DNA of 5,093 bases, from positions 1 to 5,093 of the forward strand of contig WRFC01000074.1 in assembly GCA_009779015.1 (NCBI GenBank). The letters are read 5' to 3'. Shown here one piece after another: positions 4,701 through 5,093 of the stretch. The notes under the pieces were generated by a model that did no database searches, had not been told where the DNA came from, and worked only from the letters and a program-made list of their open reading frames with translations. This DNA is from Coriobacteriia bacterium (GTDB taxonomy: Bacteria; Actinomycetota; Coriobacteriia; Coriobacteriales; UBA8131). How positions within the stretch are numbered: position 1 is the stretch's first letter; every line of letters starts with the position of its first letter. The position numbers and the translations under genes were made by a program.

Positions 4701-4934
4701 CCCGTCGCCCCGGCGCCCTCGGCGCCAGCCAGCCCCGCCGCCCCGTCGCCCCGGCGCCCCGGCGCCCTCGGCGCCAGCCAGCCCCGCCGCCCCGTCGCCC
4801 CGGCGCCCCGGCGCCCCGCCGCCCGCCGCCCCCGCCAGCCCCGGCGCCCTCGGCGCCAGCCAGCCCCGCCGCCCCGTCGCCCCGGCGCTCCGGCGCCCCG
4901 CCGCCCGTCGCCCCGGCGCCCCGGCGCCAGCCAG
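4701..4934. repeat. GGCGCC-rich minisatellite
   Basis: Three long copies begin at 4718, 4767 and 4849. The first two are identical over 50 bases with a period of 49. The second and third match at 58 of 59 positions with a period of 82. Partial copies flank them at 4701-4717 and 4904-4934. The palindrome GGCGCC occurs 12 times. Neither period is a multiple of three, so the array does not keep a reading frame, which argues against coding. The minus strand carries several runs of G four long with short loops, so G-quadruplex folding is possible. Near-identity of copies suggests recent expansion by slippage or recombination. Confidence 0.88.
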
Positions 4935-4956
4935 CTCCTTCCCCCCTTTTTCTTTT
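4935..4956. repeat. 22-base polypyrimidine tract
   Basis: All 22 bases are C or T on the plus strand, ending the minisatellite and leading straight into the right 36-bp block. A shorter tract of 18 pyrimidines (4216-4233) stands in the same place before the left block. Such tracts can adopt triplex structure, which is known in general and not shown here. Confidence 0.7.
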
Positions 4957-4985
4957 GCCGCCCTTTACTGGGCAACAAGCCCGTA
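4950..4985 (+). repeat. 36-bp direct-repeat block, right copy
   Basis: This is the partner of 4228-4263, with five mismatches, three of them between GGCAAC and CGTA. In this copy GGGC (4970-4973) and GCCC (4979-4982) can form a small hairpin that the left copy lacks, so the two have diverged in folding potential. Confidence 0.7.
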
Positions 4986-5022
4986 AATGCACAACGCGCA
5001 GCGCGCTCGCCCCCATTCATAC

Positions 5023-5082
5023 TGAAAATGATTGATGGCCCAAAGCGCCGCCCCTCCGGCACCCTAGCCCCCGCCATCAATC
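5023..5082 (-). terminator. Possible terminator of a gene beyond the right edge
   Basis: GATTGATGGC (5030-5039) and GCCATCAATC (5073-5082) are a perfect 10-bp inverted repeat with a 33-base spacer that has its own inner pairing potential (GTGCC with GGCGC on the minus strand). On the minus strand the stem is followed by A and four T residues. That fits the end of a minus-strand gene beyond the window. It could instead be a terminal inverted repeat pair or other structural element. Confidence 0.35.
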
Positions 5083-5093
5083 CCGCACCACCC

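Larger units (their letters stand above)
4030..5093. other. Gene-poor, repeat-rich intergenic region
   Basis: No reading frame here has convincing coding support. Long open frames on both strands cross C-rich low-complexity DNA and give Arg/Gly/Pro/Ala-rich translations that change with each repeat period. The plus strand is strongly C-rich, especially at 4050-4225 and 4700-4950. No tRNA, rRNA or CRISPR pattern is seen. The region holds the nested repeats listed separately, so it may be an insertion remnant, a dispersed intergenic repeat cluster or the locus of a structured RNA. At 4050-4225 I see only C-rich sequence and two copies of GGCCCTTCTCCC. Confidence 0.6.

Noticed and set aside
4701..4934. 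CRISPR array
   Set aside because: The repeated sequence has no unique spacers of uniform length. Repeats abut or overlap and vary in period, which is a minisatellite pattern.
4243..5080. Overlapping minus-strand open frames of 257 and 178 codons and plus-strand frames of 131 and 114 codons
   Set aside because: All run through the minisatellite, whose periods of 49 and 82 bases shift the frame at each copy, and the products are Arg/Gly/Pro low complexity. They overlap each other on both strands without any one being favoured.

Overview
This is a GC-rich bacterial window with three supportable protein genes on its left four-fifths and a gene-poor, repeat-rich stretch of about 1.1 kb on its right. 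The strong AAGGAGG ribosome binding sites and sigma70-like -10 boxes indicate a bacterium. The best taxonomic guess is a high-GC actinobacterial anaerobe such as a member of Coriobacteriia, because the methionyl-tRNA synthetase-like protein resembles, from memory, a divergent form found there. That placement is inference and could be wrong.

Layout. Positions 1-123 hold a 12-bp tandem repeat, a possible extended -10 promoter and the leader of the first gene. Positions 124-2502 (+) encode a 792-residue class I aminoacyl-tRNA synthetase of the methionyl type. It has a low-complexity Gly/Ala/Pro N-terminal extension and altered active-site motifs, including KASSS in place of KMSKS. A perfect 10-bp stem terminator at 2548-2572 lies between it and the convergent aldolase gene at 2610-3548 (-), a class I fructose-bisphosphate aldolase of the archaeal/DhnA type with its catalytic residues intact. 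Upstream of the aldolase, on the same strand but behind two hairpins, lies a 75-residue helical protein of unknown function (3722-3949, -). Its promoter region carries a 16-bp tandem repeat.

Positions 4030-5093 contain no convincing gene. They hold repeats in nested order: two direct copies of a 36-bp block (4228-4263 and 4950-4985), an inverted repeat with arms of about 64 bp (4458-4520 and 4624-4687), a GGCGCC-rich minisatellite (4701-4934), a motif GGCC(C)TTCTCCC seen four times, and a 10-bp inverted repeat near the right edge that may end a gene beyond the window.

Functionally, the synthetase would serve translation and the aldolase central glycolysis or gluconeogenesis. The three genes look like separate transcription units rather than an operon. 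The two points most worth following are the altered active site of the synthetase and the compound repeat region on the right.
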